Positions 26,472 to 34,510 of a stretch of DNA of 64,000 nt are shown in pieces. The DNA is from Sphingobacteriia bacterium (GTDB lineage: Bacteria; Bacteroidota; Bacteroidia; Chitinophagales; Chitinophagaceae). The stretch covers positions 372,001 to 436,000 of the forward strand of contig JAFKLS010000018.1 in assembly GCA_017304675.1 (NCBI GenBank). The letters are read 5' to 3'. The translations under genes were made by a program, and so were the position numbers. The notes beneath the pieces are model-generated. The model had not been told where the DNA came from and searched no databases. It saw only the letters and a program-made list of their open reading frames with translations. Positions within the stretch are counted from its first letter, which is position 1. Every line of letters starts with the position of its first letter.

Positions 26472-27005
26472 TTAGGCAGCATTGGTTCTGTATCTCGCTT
26501 TTCTAAAGAACAACATTTCCGTAATAAAGATCAGCATTAAACTAATGCCTGTTGTAGCGCCCACTTTCCCGATGAAATAAACAAAATTTCCAAACTGCAG
26601 CCATTCTATCAACACCAAATAAAAATGATGAATGAATGTTAGCAACAATACATACAAACCATAAGGGGCCCAGCCCATACTTTTTATTGAAGGCTCGATA
26701 TAGGTTTGCTCCGTAGTTTCCTGCGGAATTAAGATGTTGAGAATAAAAGGTCTTACATATGCAATAAGTACGCAACAGGCGGTATGCAAACCATACGAAC
26801 CAAGAAAATAATCTAATACCATTCCATACAAGAACCCAACAATCAGCAATAAAAATCTGTTGATAGTAAAGGGTAACCAGAGTATAAATAAAAAATATAA
26901 ATACGGTATAATAAATTGATGCAATGGCGGCACTTTGTTCAGCACAAAAAGTTGAACAGCTAAAAATAAAACAGCTCTGAATATATTTTTTACAGTACTA
27001 CTCAT
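26472..27005 (-). CDS. mreD: Rod shape-determining protein MreD
   Basis: 177 residues with about five hydrophobic segments and little else conserved, as usual for MreD. It begins 8 bp inside the end of mreC and completes the mreB-mreC-mreD order. It is an inner-membrane part of the elongasome. The assignment rests mainly on context and topology. Its stop abuts that of the L,D-transpeptidase gene; the PBP2 and RodA genes that often follow are instead near 46-49 kb. Confidence 0.8.
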   Translation of the reverse strand: MSSTVKNIFRAVLFLAVQLFVLNKVPPLHQFIIPYLYFLFILWLPFTINRFLLLIVGFLYGMVLDYFLGSYGLHTACCVLIAYVRPFILNILIPQETTEQTYIEPSIKSMGWAPYGLYVLLLTFIHHFYLVLIEWLQFGNFVYFIGKVGATTGISLMLIFITEMLFFRKARYRTNAA

Positions 27006-27852
27006 TGCCTTTTAGTTTTATCCCTTCTAATTTAGATTGTTCTGCAAATTTGGTATTCTCCACAACATCTACATACTGGATGGTAAAAAAATTGGTTGCC
27101 GTCTTTACTTTTAGCGTGTAAAAATTAGAAGATGGGTCTGAACTGATGTGATCTACCGTACCAATCATAAGATGAGAAGGAAAATTAGCCGAGTATGTAC
27201 TGGTTAATACTGTATCACCTTTCAATACTTTAGCAGCTTTAGAAATGTTTCGCATAACAAGATAATGAGGGTCTGTACCATCCCACTCAATACTCCCAAG
27301 GTTATTATCTTTTTTTAGCATGGCACTTACCCTGCTATTACGATGCAGTAAACTCATTACCCTGCAATAGTTATCGCTCACATCTATCACCACACCAACA
27401 ATACCTTGCGGGCCCGTAACAGCCATCCCCTTTTTAACTCCCTGTTTCTCGCCTCTTTCCAGTGTAAGGTAATTGTTTTGAAAAACAACCGTATTACCCA
27501 CTACCATTGCAGGCAGGTAAATATATTTTCTTGCTTTACGAACGGAATCCGTTAACAATGTATCGGTAACTATTTTCTGGGTTGAATCGGGAACAATAAA
27601 ATTTTCTGTAAGCCGGTTTCTGAGAGCTGCATTTTCTGAGGCCAGTTGTTTATTAATTTCCTGTAAAGTAAAATAAGAATGAAACCCTGCATACTGCTGG
27701 TTTACCCTTCCTACAAATTCGTTGGCTTTCTCTGCAAAAAAAGCTTCATGCGTTTTACTGCTTTTACTAAGCATGATGATACATAATATTTGCAGCAGTA
27801 AAAAGCTGAGGAACGTAAAATAACGCCGTATAAAAAGGAAAATATTCTTCAC
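26998..27852 (-). CDS. mreC: Rod shape-determining protein MreC
   Basis: 284 residues: an N-terminal membrane helix (FLSFLLLQILCIIML), a coiled-coil stretch (about 60-85), and a periplasmic beta domain with MVVGNTVVFQNNYLTLERG, GVKKGMAVTGPQGIVGVVID and SMLLHRNSRVSAMLKK. MreC links cytosolic MreB to periplasmic wall synthases. It lies between mreB (82 bp upstream) and mreD (8-bp overlap). Confidence 0.93.
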   Translation of the reverse strand: MKNIFLFIRRYFTFLSFLLLQILCIIMLSKSSKTHEAFFAEKANEFVGRVNQQYAGFHSYFTLQEINKQLASENAALRNRLTENFIVPDSTQKIVTDTLLTDSVRKARKYIYLPAMVVGNTVVFQNNYLTLERGEKQGVKKGMAVTGPQGIVGVVIDVSDNYCRVMSLLHRNSRVSAMLKKDNNLGSIEWDGTDPHYLVMRNISKAAKVLKGDTVLTSTYSANFPSHLMIGTVDHISSDPSSNFYTLKVKTATNFFTIQYVDVVENTKFAEQSKLEGIKLKGNE

Positions 27853-27858
27853 GAAACA

Positions 27859-27891
27859 AGTTTCAAGTTACAGGTTGCAAGTTTCAGGGTT
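27859..27891. repeat. Degenerate GTTTCAAGTT-type repeat between mreB and mreC
   Basis: Tandem-like words AGTTTCAAGTTAC, AGGTTGCAAGTTTC and AGGGTT fill the space between mreB and mreC. They look like short imperfect tandem repeats. No function is apparent. Confidence 0.35.
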
Positions 27892-27934
27892 AACATTATG
27901 TTCTTGTACCATCCTGACACTTGTTCTTGTTGTT

Positions 27935-28960
27935 TTATCTCATAATAAATGGAAAGCGTTGATAATTCTTTAGAGCTAAGCCCGTACCACGTACCACACT
28001 TTTCAGCGGATCATCGGCCACATGAACCGGTAATTTAATTTTTGCACTCAATCTTTTATCCAACCCTCTCAACAAAGCGCCACCGCCTGTTAAATACAAG
28101 CCTCTTCTGTAAATGTCGGCAGCTAATTCGGGTGGGGTGGTTTCCAATGCTTTTAAAATGGCTTCTTCTATTTTAAAAATACTTTTATCCAAAGCTTCCG
28201 CAATTTCCTGATAGCTTACCATGATCTGTTTTGGGATACCCGTAACCAAATCTCTACCATTTACAGGTATATCATCCGGTGGATTATCCAAATCTTTCAT
28301 AGCTGCACCAACATTAATCTTAATTTGTTCAGCAGTACGTTCACCAATTAATAAACTATGATAACGACGTAAAGCTTCCATAATATCTGCAGTAAATTCA
28401 TCCCCTGCAATACGAATGGATTGATCACAAACAATACCGGCCAAAGCAATTACCGTAATACCTGTTGTACCACCACCAATATCAATAATCATATTGCCTA
28501 CCGGTTCTTCCACATCAATACCAATACCCAAAGCCGCAGCCATTGGTTCATGAATCATATACACTTCTTTGGCACCGGCCTGTTCGGCACTATCACGTAC
28601 GGCACGTTTTTCTACTTCGGTGATGGAAGAAGGGATGCAGATAACCATTCTCCAGCTTGGCGGGAACAATGGTTTTTTAGGATAAACCAGTTTAATAAGT
28701 TCACGGATCATTAATTCAGCGGCATTAAAATCGGCTATTACACCGTCTTTTAAAGGGCGAACCGTTCTGATGCTTTCGTGTGTTTTTTCGTGCATCAGCA
28801 AAGCTTTCTTTCCTACCGCCAAAACTTCTTTAGGATTGTTCCTGTTTAAAGCAACAATGCTCGGCTCGTTCACAACAATCTCATCATCATGTATAATCAG
28901 CGTGTTAGCTGTACCCAGATCCATCGCAATTTCCTGGGTTAAAAAATTAAAAAGTGCCAT
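27935..28960 (-). CDS. mreB: Rod shape-determining protein MreB
   Basis: 341 residues of the actin-like MreB family. It has the phosphate-1 motif near DLGTANTLIIHDDEIVVNEP, the connecting EPMAAALGIGI, phosphate-2 MIIDIGGGTTGITVIAL and the adenosine motif LTGGGALLRGLDKRL. It forms filaments that guide lateral wall synthesis. It is the first gene of mreBCD. A CACCTTTG -7-like element with TTTG 20 bp further upstream precedes it. The DUF72 gene is divergent. Confidence 0.96.
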   Translation of the reverse strand: MALFNFLTQEIAMDLGTANTLIIHDDEIVVNEPSIVALNRNNPKEVLAVGKKALLMHEKTHESIRTVRPLKDGVIADFNAAELMIRELIKLVYPKKPLFPPSWRMVICIPSSITEVEKRAVRDSAEQAGAKEVYMIHEPMAAALGIGIDVEEPVGNMIIDIGGGTTGITVIALAGIVCDQSIRIAGDEFTADIMEALRRYHSLLIGERTAEQIKINVGAAMKDLDNPPDDIPVNGRDLVTGIPKQIMVSYQEIAEALDKSIFKIEEAILKALETTPPELAADIYRRGLYLTGGGALLRGLDKRLSAKIKLPVHVADDPLKSVVRGTGLALKNYQRFPFIMR

Positions 28961-28997
28961 TTATTTCCGTTCAGAATGTTTTAAAATTTAAGTTGGG

Positions 28998-29029
28998 CAA
29001 AGGTGAATGAAATTACTTAAATTTTCAAA
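28998..29029 (-). promoter_or_regulatory. Candidate mreB promoter (-33 TTTG, -7 CACCTTTG)
   Basis: On the minus strand TTTG (29026-29029) is followed after 20 nt by CACCTTTG (28998-29005), one base off TAnnTTTG. The spacing fits the Bacteroidota sigma factor, and the mreB start is 37 nt downstream. Confidence 0.45.
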
Positions 29030-29160
29030 CCTGAAGAACTAAGTTTTACAAGGATTATACCAGTTTTTAAAGATTTTTGGGAGAAAACCGCCCAAATCGG
29101 GCAAAAAGCCTTTGTTTTTACAGATTTCGCAATTCTCTAAATTGCAACAAATCTTTTAAA

Positions 29161-30078
29161 ATGGAGTTTGGCAGAGTTACTGAAAACGAACTGAACCTTA
29201 TTGATTTCGCGTTACCCCAAGATCCTGCTTTCAATAAAGCCGTTTTAACCGGCAAAAAAAACAAAAATGCCAGGGTATATATTGGCTGCGCCAAATGGGG
29301 AAGAACCGAATGGGTGGGCAAAATTTATCCTCTTAAAACAAAGGAAAAAGATTTTTTACAACACTATGTTCAACATTATAATTGTATTGAACTGAATGCA
29401 ACACATTATAAAATTTATGGCGCTGCCGGAATTTCTAAATGGGCTGCTCATGCAAAAGGAAAAGATTTTTTATTCTGTCCGAAAATGTACCAGGGTGTTA
29501 CACACAGAGGAAGTTTAAAAGGGAAAGATTTTATCACTTCAGAATTTTTAAGAGGCATCGTTGCATTTGAAGAACATCTCGGCCCTGTATTCGTTCAAGT
29601 GAGTGATAGTTTTTCTCCGAATAGAAAACAGGAGTTGTTCGATTTTTTATTATCACTTCCTAAAGACATGCAATTCTTTTTAGAAGTTCGTCACCCGAAT
29701 TGGTTTTTGAAAGATGAAATACGAGAAGAATTATTTTCTTTTTTGAAAGAAAATAATGTAGGAATCGTGATAACAGACACTGCAGGAAGAAGAGAATGTT
29801 GTCACATGCATTTAACTGTTCCCAAAACATTTATCAGGTATGTTGGCAATAGTTTGCATGCAACAGATTATACAAGAATTGATGCATGGATTGAACGAAT
29901 GAAATACTGGATGGATAAAGGTTTGAACGAATTGTATTTTTTCATGCACATGCACGATGAAGCAACATCGCCGGAGTTAACCGTTTATCTCGTTGATAAA
30001 ATGAATGCTGAATGCAAATTGAATTTGATCAAGCCAACATTCATTGACAATAATCATTCTCAAGGAAAATTATTTTAA
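29161..30078 (+). CDS. DUF72 family protein
   Basis: 305 residues. Family words include VYIGCAKWGRTEWVGKIYP, FLQHYVQHYNCIELNATHYK, FLFCPKMYQGVTHRGSLKG and FFLEVRHPNW, which fit the TIM-barrel-like DUF72 family (YecE-like). The biochemical role is unknown. ATG 29161 is chosen because an upstream TTG (29077) would add 28 residues unlike the family. Its stop overlaps the umuC stop by 4 bp (convergent). It opens the accessory block that follows mreB. Confidence 0.88.
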   Translation: MEFGRVTENELNLIDFALPQDPAFNKAVLTGKKNKNARVYIGCAKWGRTEWVGKIYPLKTKEKDFLQHYVQHYNCIELNATHYKIYGAAGISKWAAHAKGKDFLFCPKMYQGVTHRGSLKGKDFITSEFLRGIVAFEEHLGPVFVQVSDSFSPNRKQELFDFLLSLPKDMQFFLEVRHPNWFLKDEIREELFSFLKENNVGIVITDTAGRRECCHMHLTVPKTFIRYVGNSLHATDYTRIDAWIERMKYWMDKGLNELYFFMHMHDEATSPELTVYLVDKMNAECKLNLIKPTFIDNNHSQGKLF

Positions 30079-31355
30079 TGCACTTCACACAACTCTTCCC
30101 AACGACTCGTATATTTTGGGCTACGAAACTCTTGTCGCATCTTCCAATCTCTCGTTGTTCCGCTTGATGCAAATTTTAAAATATCATTACGCTGACTAAA
30201 GTTGATATTGTCAATTGCACTCATCAGTAAACGTTCTTTATTCTTGTTTTCACTCACAAATAAATTTCCCTGCACAGAACTATCTTTCACAATATTACTC
30301 AACATCACTCCTGCTTTTTTATAGGTTGCACCCTGTTCAAACAAACGCTCCGCAATAGCAACTGCAGGTTTAATTAATTCATGTGTTAAAGACGTAGCAA
30401 CAGGCAATGTTGTATAACTGCTAATGGTTGCACCGCGATGAAAAGAAGCATGATGCGATTCTTGTTTTTTAACAATGAATACCGAGATCATTTGCGCAGC
30501 ACCATTTTGTCTGCGTAATTTTTCTGCTGCTCTCGATGCATAGGTGGCAACAGCTTCTTTAATAGCCGTAATATCCTGAACAGGTTCGCCAAACATTCTG
30601 GTGGTCATGATCATTTTCTTTTCAATCAATTCGTCTTCCATCATAATTCCTTCATAGCCTTTCAATTCTCTTATCAATCGCAAACCTGTTACACCACCTA
30701 AATTTCTTCTTGCCCACTCTTCATTCTTAATACTTAAATCGTATGCCGTAAAAACATTGAACCTATTTAACTTTAAAGCATATTGATAACCTACGCCCCA
30801 TACATCTTCTATTTTTGTTTTGCGCAAAGCTTCTTCAATTTTCTTTTTTGTATCTAACACCATCACACAATTGGTGGCTGTTTTATTTTTCTTGGCCAAT
30901 CTGTTGGCAGCTTTTGCCAAAACCTTTGTTGGCGCCACACCAACAGAAACTTTAATGCCCGTCCACATTTCCACGGTTTCTTTAATGTCATCAGCTACTT
31001 GTTGCATTTTTTCTTTGGGAATGAAATCGAGATTCAGAAAAGCTTCATCAACACTGTACACTTCCACATTATTTTTCCCGAACATGATTCGTAATGTTTC
31101 CATTACACGCCAACTAAGATCACCATACAAATTATAATTGGATGAAAAAGTGGCCACATTGAATTTTTCAATGATCGGCCTTGCTTTAAAAAATGGACCG
31201 GCCATTTCAACACCTAATGATTTTGCTTCATCACTCCGCGAAATAATGCATCCATCGTTATTGCTTAATACAACAACGGGTTTATGTTCCAACTCCGGGC
31301 GAAATAATCTTTCGCAGGAACAATAAAAACTATTACAATCTACAATGGCTTTCAT
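30075..31355 (-). CDS. umuC: Y-family DNA polymerase, UmuC-like
   Basis: 426 residues, close to E. coli UmuC. The catalytic carboxylates are intact: D6 in IVDCNSFY and D103-E104 in YSVDEAFLN. Other motifs are SNNDGCIISRSDEAK, SNYNLYGDLSWRVMETL, GVAPTKVLAKAANRLAKKNK and the DNA-binding-type VWGVGYQYALKLN. The C-terminal UmuC-type little finger and DUF4113-like end are present. It would make error-prone translesion DNA synthesis when activated by a UmuD-type partner. The start ATG directly abuts the terminal repeat of the DUF559 cassette. Confidence 0.92.
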   Translation of the reverse strand: MKAIVDCNSFYCSCERLFRPELEHKPVVVLSNNDGCIISRSDEAKSLGVEMAGPFFKARPIIEKFNVATFSSNYNLYGDLSWRVMETLRIMFGKNNVEVYSVDEAFLNLDFIPKEKMQQVADDIKETVEMWTGIKVSVGVAPTKVLAKAANRLAKKNKTATNCVMVLDTKKKIEEALRKTKIEDVWGVGYQYALKLNRFNVFTAYDLSIKNEEWARRNLGGVTGLRLIRELKGYEGIMMEDELIEKKMIMTTRMFGEPVQDITAIKEAVATYASRAAEKLRRQNGAAQMISVFIVKKQESHHASFHRGATISSYTTLPVATSLTHELIKPAVAIAERLFEQGATYKKAGVMLSNIVKDSSVQGNLFVSENKNKERLLMSAIDNINFSQRNDILKFASSGTTRDWKMRQEFRSPKYTSRWEELCEVH

Positions 31356-31783
31356 ACCCCCTAACCCCCTGAAGGGGGAATTTTGTTTTGAATGAATTGA
31401 TTAGCTTCTTCTATTACTTTTTCAAAATTGTTTTGAACATCGGCATTGCAAAATCTCAGAAACAAAAATCCTTCTTTTTCAAGAAGGGATTGTCTTTCAT
31501 CATCATGTAATACAACATCTTTTCTTTCGTGAATGTTACCATCAACTTCAATGATTAATTTCAACGCATGGCAATAAAAATCTGCTATATAAATTCCAAG
31601 TGGATGTTGCCTTCTGAACTTTAACCTAAATGGTTTTGTTCTCAAATAACCCCATAGTTTCATTTCGCTGTTTGTTAAATGATTTCTCAATTGCTTTGCA
31701 TTTTGAAAAATCAGTGGCGACGCTTTTAAAAACATTTTCTTCTCCATAAAATTAATTTCCCCTTTAGGGGATTAAGGGGTTGG
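31356..31783. mobile_element. DUF559 gene cassette with GC-rich terminal inverted repeats
   Basis: The left end (31356-31385, ACCCCCTAACCCCCTGAAGG then GGGAATTTTG) and the right end (31754-31783), read in reverse complement as CCAACCCCTTAATCCCCTAA then AGGGGAAATT, are clearly related and inverted, each containing a small CCCC-NNNN-GGGG palindrome. Only the DUF559 gene lies between. The left repeat supplies the DUF559 stop (protein end IPPSGG) and the right repeat supplies the umuD stop (protein end HPTP). The arrangement looks like an insertion into an ancestral umuD-umuC operon. Mobility is inference. Confidence 0.6.
31361..31747 (-). CDS. DUF559 endonuclease-like protein (PD-(D/E)XK/Vsr-like)
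   Basis: 128 residues. LRNHLTNSEMKLWGYLR, KFRRQHPLGIYIADFYC and LKLIIEVDGNIH carry the candidate acidic residues D56, E67 and D69. ERQSLLEKEGFLFLRF follows. This is the DUF559 family, related in fold to Vsr mismatch endonucleases; activity is inferred. The last residues, IPPSGG, and the stop codon are encoded by the flanking GC-rich repeat. It separates umuD from umuC on the same strand. Confidence 0.85.
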   Translation of the reverse strand: MEKKMFLKASPLIFQNAKQLRNHLTNSEMKLWGYLRTKPFRLKFRRQHPLGIYIADFYCHALKLIIEVDGNIHERKDVVLHDDERQSLLEKEGFLFLRFCNADVQNNFEKVIEEANQFIQNKIPPSGG

Positions 31784-32206
31784 ATGAATTACATACGTTA
31801 CCACACCCCAGGCCTGGTATTGTGTAAACTCACCTAACTCAATATTGCTGTAACGTTTATTCTCTGCACATAAAAAACATTTATTAAAATCTTTCTGAAA
31901 ACGCCTCACCAACAATTCTCCATTCACAGAAGCAATGATAATCTTCCCGTTAGCAGCTTTTAAACTTCTATCCACCACCAAAATATCTTTGGCATAAATA
32001 CCAGCGCCAACCATCGCATCGCCATTCATTCTAAAGAAAAAAGTAGCTGGCTTGTTCTTAATGAGTTGCTCGTTCAGATCAATTCCTCTTTCCATAAAAT
32101 CATCTGCTGCAGCGCCAAAGCCCGTGGCATTAGCTGTTTCAATTTGTTTTTGATTGAAATCTTTGCTGCCATGATAAGCAGCTCTGTAAAATGTTTCTTT
32201 CTCCAT
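31772..32206 (-). CDS. umuD: UmuD-like S24 protein lacking the catalytic Ser-Lys dyad
   Basis: 144 residues from MEKETFYRAAYH. It aligns without gaps to E. coli UmuD from the cleavage region (TGFGAAADDFMERGIDLN against CGFPSPAADYVEQRIDLN) to WGVVTYVIHP. At the catalytic Ser60 position it has Ala (A64, FRMNGDAMVG) and at the Lys97 position Arg (R101, ELLVRRF); the cleavage Cys is Thr. Self-cleavage to UmuD' therefore should not occur. An upstream ATG at 32254 would add 16 unlike residues. It heads the umuD/DUF559/umuC operon, and its stop lies inside the inverted repeat. Confidence 0.88.
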   Translation of the reverse strand: MEKETFYRAAYHGSKDFNQKQIETANATGFGAAADDFMERGIDLNEQLIKNKPATFFFRMNGDAMVGAGIYAKDILVVDRSLKAANGKIIIASVNGELLVRRFQKDFNKCFLCAENKRYSNIELGEFTQYQAWGVVTYVIHPTP

Positions 32207-32221
32207 ATACTTTAATTTTGT

Positions 32222-32265
32222 TTTGCTAAAATAATTAGTATTTTTATACCACAAAAATTAGCAAA
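32222..32265. promoter_or_regulatory. Inverted repeat in the divergent umuD promoter region
   Basis: TTTGCTAA (32222-32229) and TTAGCAAA (32258-32265) are exact reverse complements 28 nt apart, between umuD (minus) and the hypothetical gene at 32281 (plus). The space between is AT-rich, with TATTTTTATA. Position and symmetry suggest operator half-sites; the regulator is unknown. Confidence 0.4.
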
Positions 32266-32280
32266 CAAAAAATTACACAT

Positions 32281-32628
32281 ATGCAATCAATTTTTTTAAA
32301 CTGCGGTCAACACCACCGCCAATACAGAATTATTGCCGAATGCAGCGTTCAACAGCCTTTGGCATTAGCCGGTTTTTGTGCGGAAGAGCAGACAGAGAAT
32401 TTAATATTTAAACATCTGCAAAACCTTTGCGTACAAAGCGATGGCAGCCTTAATAACACACACAATCTGTTGTACAATATGATGCAGCAATGGCAAAGCA
32501 CATTTAATATTCCGGCATTGCAAATATTACAGCACGTTACCAACACAAACGAAAAATTGAAATCCGTTTGCCTGTATAAATCTGATGCAGGAGAAGAAGA
32601 AAAACTCATCAACAGGATTTTGTTGTAA
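32281..32628 (+). CDS. Hypothetical protein
   Basis: 115 residues, no signal peptide or membrane span. It is Gln/Asn/Cys-rich, with CGQHHRQYR near the N-terminus and a helical C-terminal half. Divergent from umuD with 74 bp between starts, so it may share that regulatory region. No recognised family; codon use resembles neighbours. Confidence 0.55.
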   Translation: MQSIFLNCGQHHRQYRIIAECSVQQPLALAGFCAEEQTENLIFKHLQNLCVQSDGSLNNTHNLLYNMMQQWQSTFNIPALQILQHVTNTNEKLKSVCLYKSDAGEEEKLINRILL

Positions 32629-32651
32629 GAACTCTATTTATAGTTGAACCG

Positions 32652-32715
32652 CCGTCAAGGTAAATAACCGTTGACGGGGTAATTAATAAAACCATGACGA
32701 CGGTTGTAAACCTCG
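32652..32715. repeat. Two tandem hairpins built from a CGTCA/TGACG repeat word
   Basis: CCGTCAAGG pairs with CCGTTGACGG (32652-32677, one bulge). Directly after, GACGACGGT pairs with ACCTCGTC (about 32697-32718). The same word, roughly AACCGnCGTCA, appears four times in alternating orientation between the hypothetical gene and the 2H phosphoesterase gene. It may form consecutive stem-loops in RNA or be a decayed palindromic repeat. Confidence 0.4.
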
Positions 32716-32757
32716 TCAGCGGTTATAATGGTATTAACGGTTATAAAATTATCGTTT

Positions 32758-33339
32758 ATGCAAAACGAATACCTCCTCATCATTCAGCCTTCTGCAGATG
32801 TGCATGAAAAAATCATGCAACAGAAAAAATTGTTTGCCGAAAAATATGATTGTCCAACTGCCATACATAGCAAGCCACATATCACACTAATCAAATTCAT
32901 GCAATGGAATATGAATGAAAACAGAATTATTCATCGCTTCAATAATATCATTCAAACTGCAAAGCCTTTTATGGTGTCACTGAAAAATTTTAGCAGTTTC
33001 CCTACACATACTATTTATGTGAATGTTGAAACGAAGAATGATATTGTTTCACTGGTTAAATCTCTAAGACCAGTTCAGGCATTTTTAAAATTCGACGATG
33101 AACACAAACCACATTACATCACAGAACCGCATATTACTATCGCCAGGAAATTAGCCCCATGGCAATACGAACAAGGTTGGTTGGAATATAGTAACCGAGA
33201 GTTTTCTGCACATTTTATAGTGAACAATATTGTGCTGCTGAGAAGAAATGAATCAACAAAAAAATATGTGGTGGCCGCAACTTTTTCTTTATTGAATAAA
33301 CAAGAACAAAAGTTTGTTCAGGCAAATCTTTTCGCATGA
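32758..33339 (+). CDS. 2H phosphoesterase / 2'-5' RNA ligase-like protein
   Basis: 193 residues. Two HxT motifs, H41-I-T43 in KPHITLIKF and H125-I-T127 in EPHITIARK, about 84 residues apart, define the 2H phosphoesterase superfamily, whose members act on 2',3'-cyclic or 2'-5' phosphodiesters. ATG 32758 is preferred to ATG 32728 because the protein then starts at the conserved MQNEYLLIIQP. It overlaps the next gene by 4 bp (ATGA), so the two are translationally coupled. The substrate is unknown. Confidence 0.85.
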   Translation: MQNEYLLIIQPSADVHEKIMQQKKLFAEKYDCPTAIHSKPHITLIKFMQWNMNENRIIHRFNNIIQTAKPFMVSLKNFSSFPTHTIYVNVETKNDIVSLVKSLRPVQAFLKFDDEHKPHYITEPHITIARKLAPWQYEQGWLEYSNREFSAHFIVNNIVLLRRNESTKKYVVAATFSLLNKQEQKFVQANLFA

Positions 33340-34439
33340 AAAATATAGATGATAATCCCAATGCAAAACCTAAGCCTGCAACCAAAGAAGAAAATTATTT
33401 AAAAGGCAGAGGTGCACAGATCAATACACAAAACAGATTTTTAAAAACCACAAGAGCCAAAGAGCACATTGAGGCTATTGATGATTGGACGGAAGAAAAC
33501 GAACATACTGTTTATTTAGAAGACCATGCAAAAAGTATTGTAAACAAAGTTGATAGTCCGGATGTGGGTATGTGGTACAGCATGAATCCTTATCAGGGTT
33601 GTGAACATGGTTGCATTTATTGTTATGCCCGGAATGCGCATGAATACTGGGGTTACAGTGCCGGACTGGATTTTGAAAGAAAGATCATTGTGAAAAAAAA
33701 CGCTGCAGAATTGCTGCGTAAATTTTTAATGCATCCGAAATGGGAATGCAAACCGATTAGCTTAAGTGGTAATACAGATTGCTATCAACCGGCAGAAAAG
33801 AAATTTCGTTTAACAAGAAGCTTGCTGGAAGTGTGTAATGAATTCAACCAGCCAGTAGGAATGATCACTAAGAATGCAGGCATGTTGAGAGACAAAGATC
33901 TGTTGCAGGAAATGGCAAAGAAAAAACTCATCAGCATTTTAGTAAGCATCACTACTTTTAATGAAGATTTACGAAGAGTAATGGAACCACGAACCACAAC
34001 AGCTACACAACGCTTACGCATTATTCAAGAATTGAGTGAAGCCGGTGTGAGAATGGGTGTGATGTTAGGACCAATGATTCCGGGATTGAATGAACACGAA
34101 ATGCAAAGAATTATGAAAGAAGCCAGTGAGAATGGTGCAACATTTTCTGCTTATACTTTTATACGATTGAATGGTGCGATAAAAATCATGTTTCATGATT
34201 GGTTGTATAAAAACTTTCCCGACAGAGCCGATAAGGTTTGGCATTTGATTGAAACAGGACATGGCGGCAAAGTTAACGACAGCAGATATGGCGTTCGTAT
34301 GCGAGGTGAAGGACCAATAAGTGATCTGGTTCGCCAGCAATTCATTAAGTATAATAAACTCTACAATTTAAATGCAGAAAGATGGGAACTGGATTGCAGC
34401 CAATTCAGAAGACCTGGTGAGCAAGGGAGTTTGTTCTAA
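33336..34439 (+). CDS. PA0069-family radical SAM protein
   Basis: 367 residues. The [4Fe-4S] motif CxxxCxxC is C89, C93 and C96 in GCEHGCIYCYARNAHEYWG, with SMNPYQ before it. Further family marks are LSGNTDCYQPAEKKFRLTR, PVGMITKNAGMLRD and the C-terminal GVRMRGEGPISDLVRQQF. The family is related to spore photoproduct lyase-like proteins, but its reaction is not established. It starts 4 bp inside the 2H phosphoesterase gene, suggesting a shared nucleic-acid task. Confidence 0.9.
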   Translation: MKNIDDNPNAKPKPATKEENYLKGRGAQINTQNRFLKTTRAKEHIEAIDDWTEENEHTVYLEDHAKSIVNKVDSPDVGMWYSMNPYQGCEHGCIYCYARNAHEYWGYSAGLDFERKIIVKKNAAELLRKFLMHPKWECKPISLSGNTDCYQPAEKKFRLTRSLLEVCNEFNQPVGMITKNAGMLRDKDLLQEMAKKKLISILVSITTFNEDLRRVMEPRTTTATQRLRIIQELSEAGVRMGVMLGPMIPGLNEHEMQRIMKEASENGATFSAYTFIRLNGAIKIMFHDWLYKNFPDRADKVWHLIETGHGGKVNDSRYGVRMRGEGPISDLVRQQFIKYNKLYNLNAERWELDCSQFRRPGEQGSLF

Positions 34440-34475
34440 ATGAGTATTTTTTTATATTTTTAGATAACCCTTCAG

Positions 34476-34498
34476 TGAATGAAAATATTATTCATTCA
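34476..34498. promoter_or_regulatory. Perfect dyad upstream of tcmP
   Basis: TGAATGAA (34476-34483) and TTCATTCA (34491-34498) are exact reverse complements around AATATTA. The dyad ends 12 nt before the tcmP ATG, so a bound protein or an mRNA hairpin would affect expression of the pair. Confidence 0.5.
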
Positions 34499-34510
34499 AA
34501 CTAAACAACT

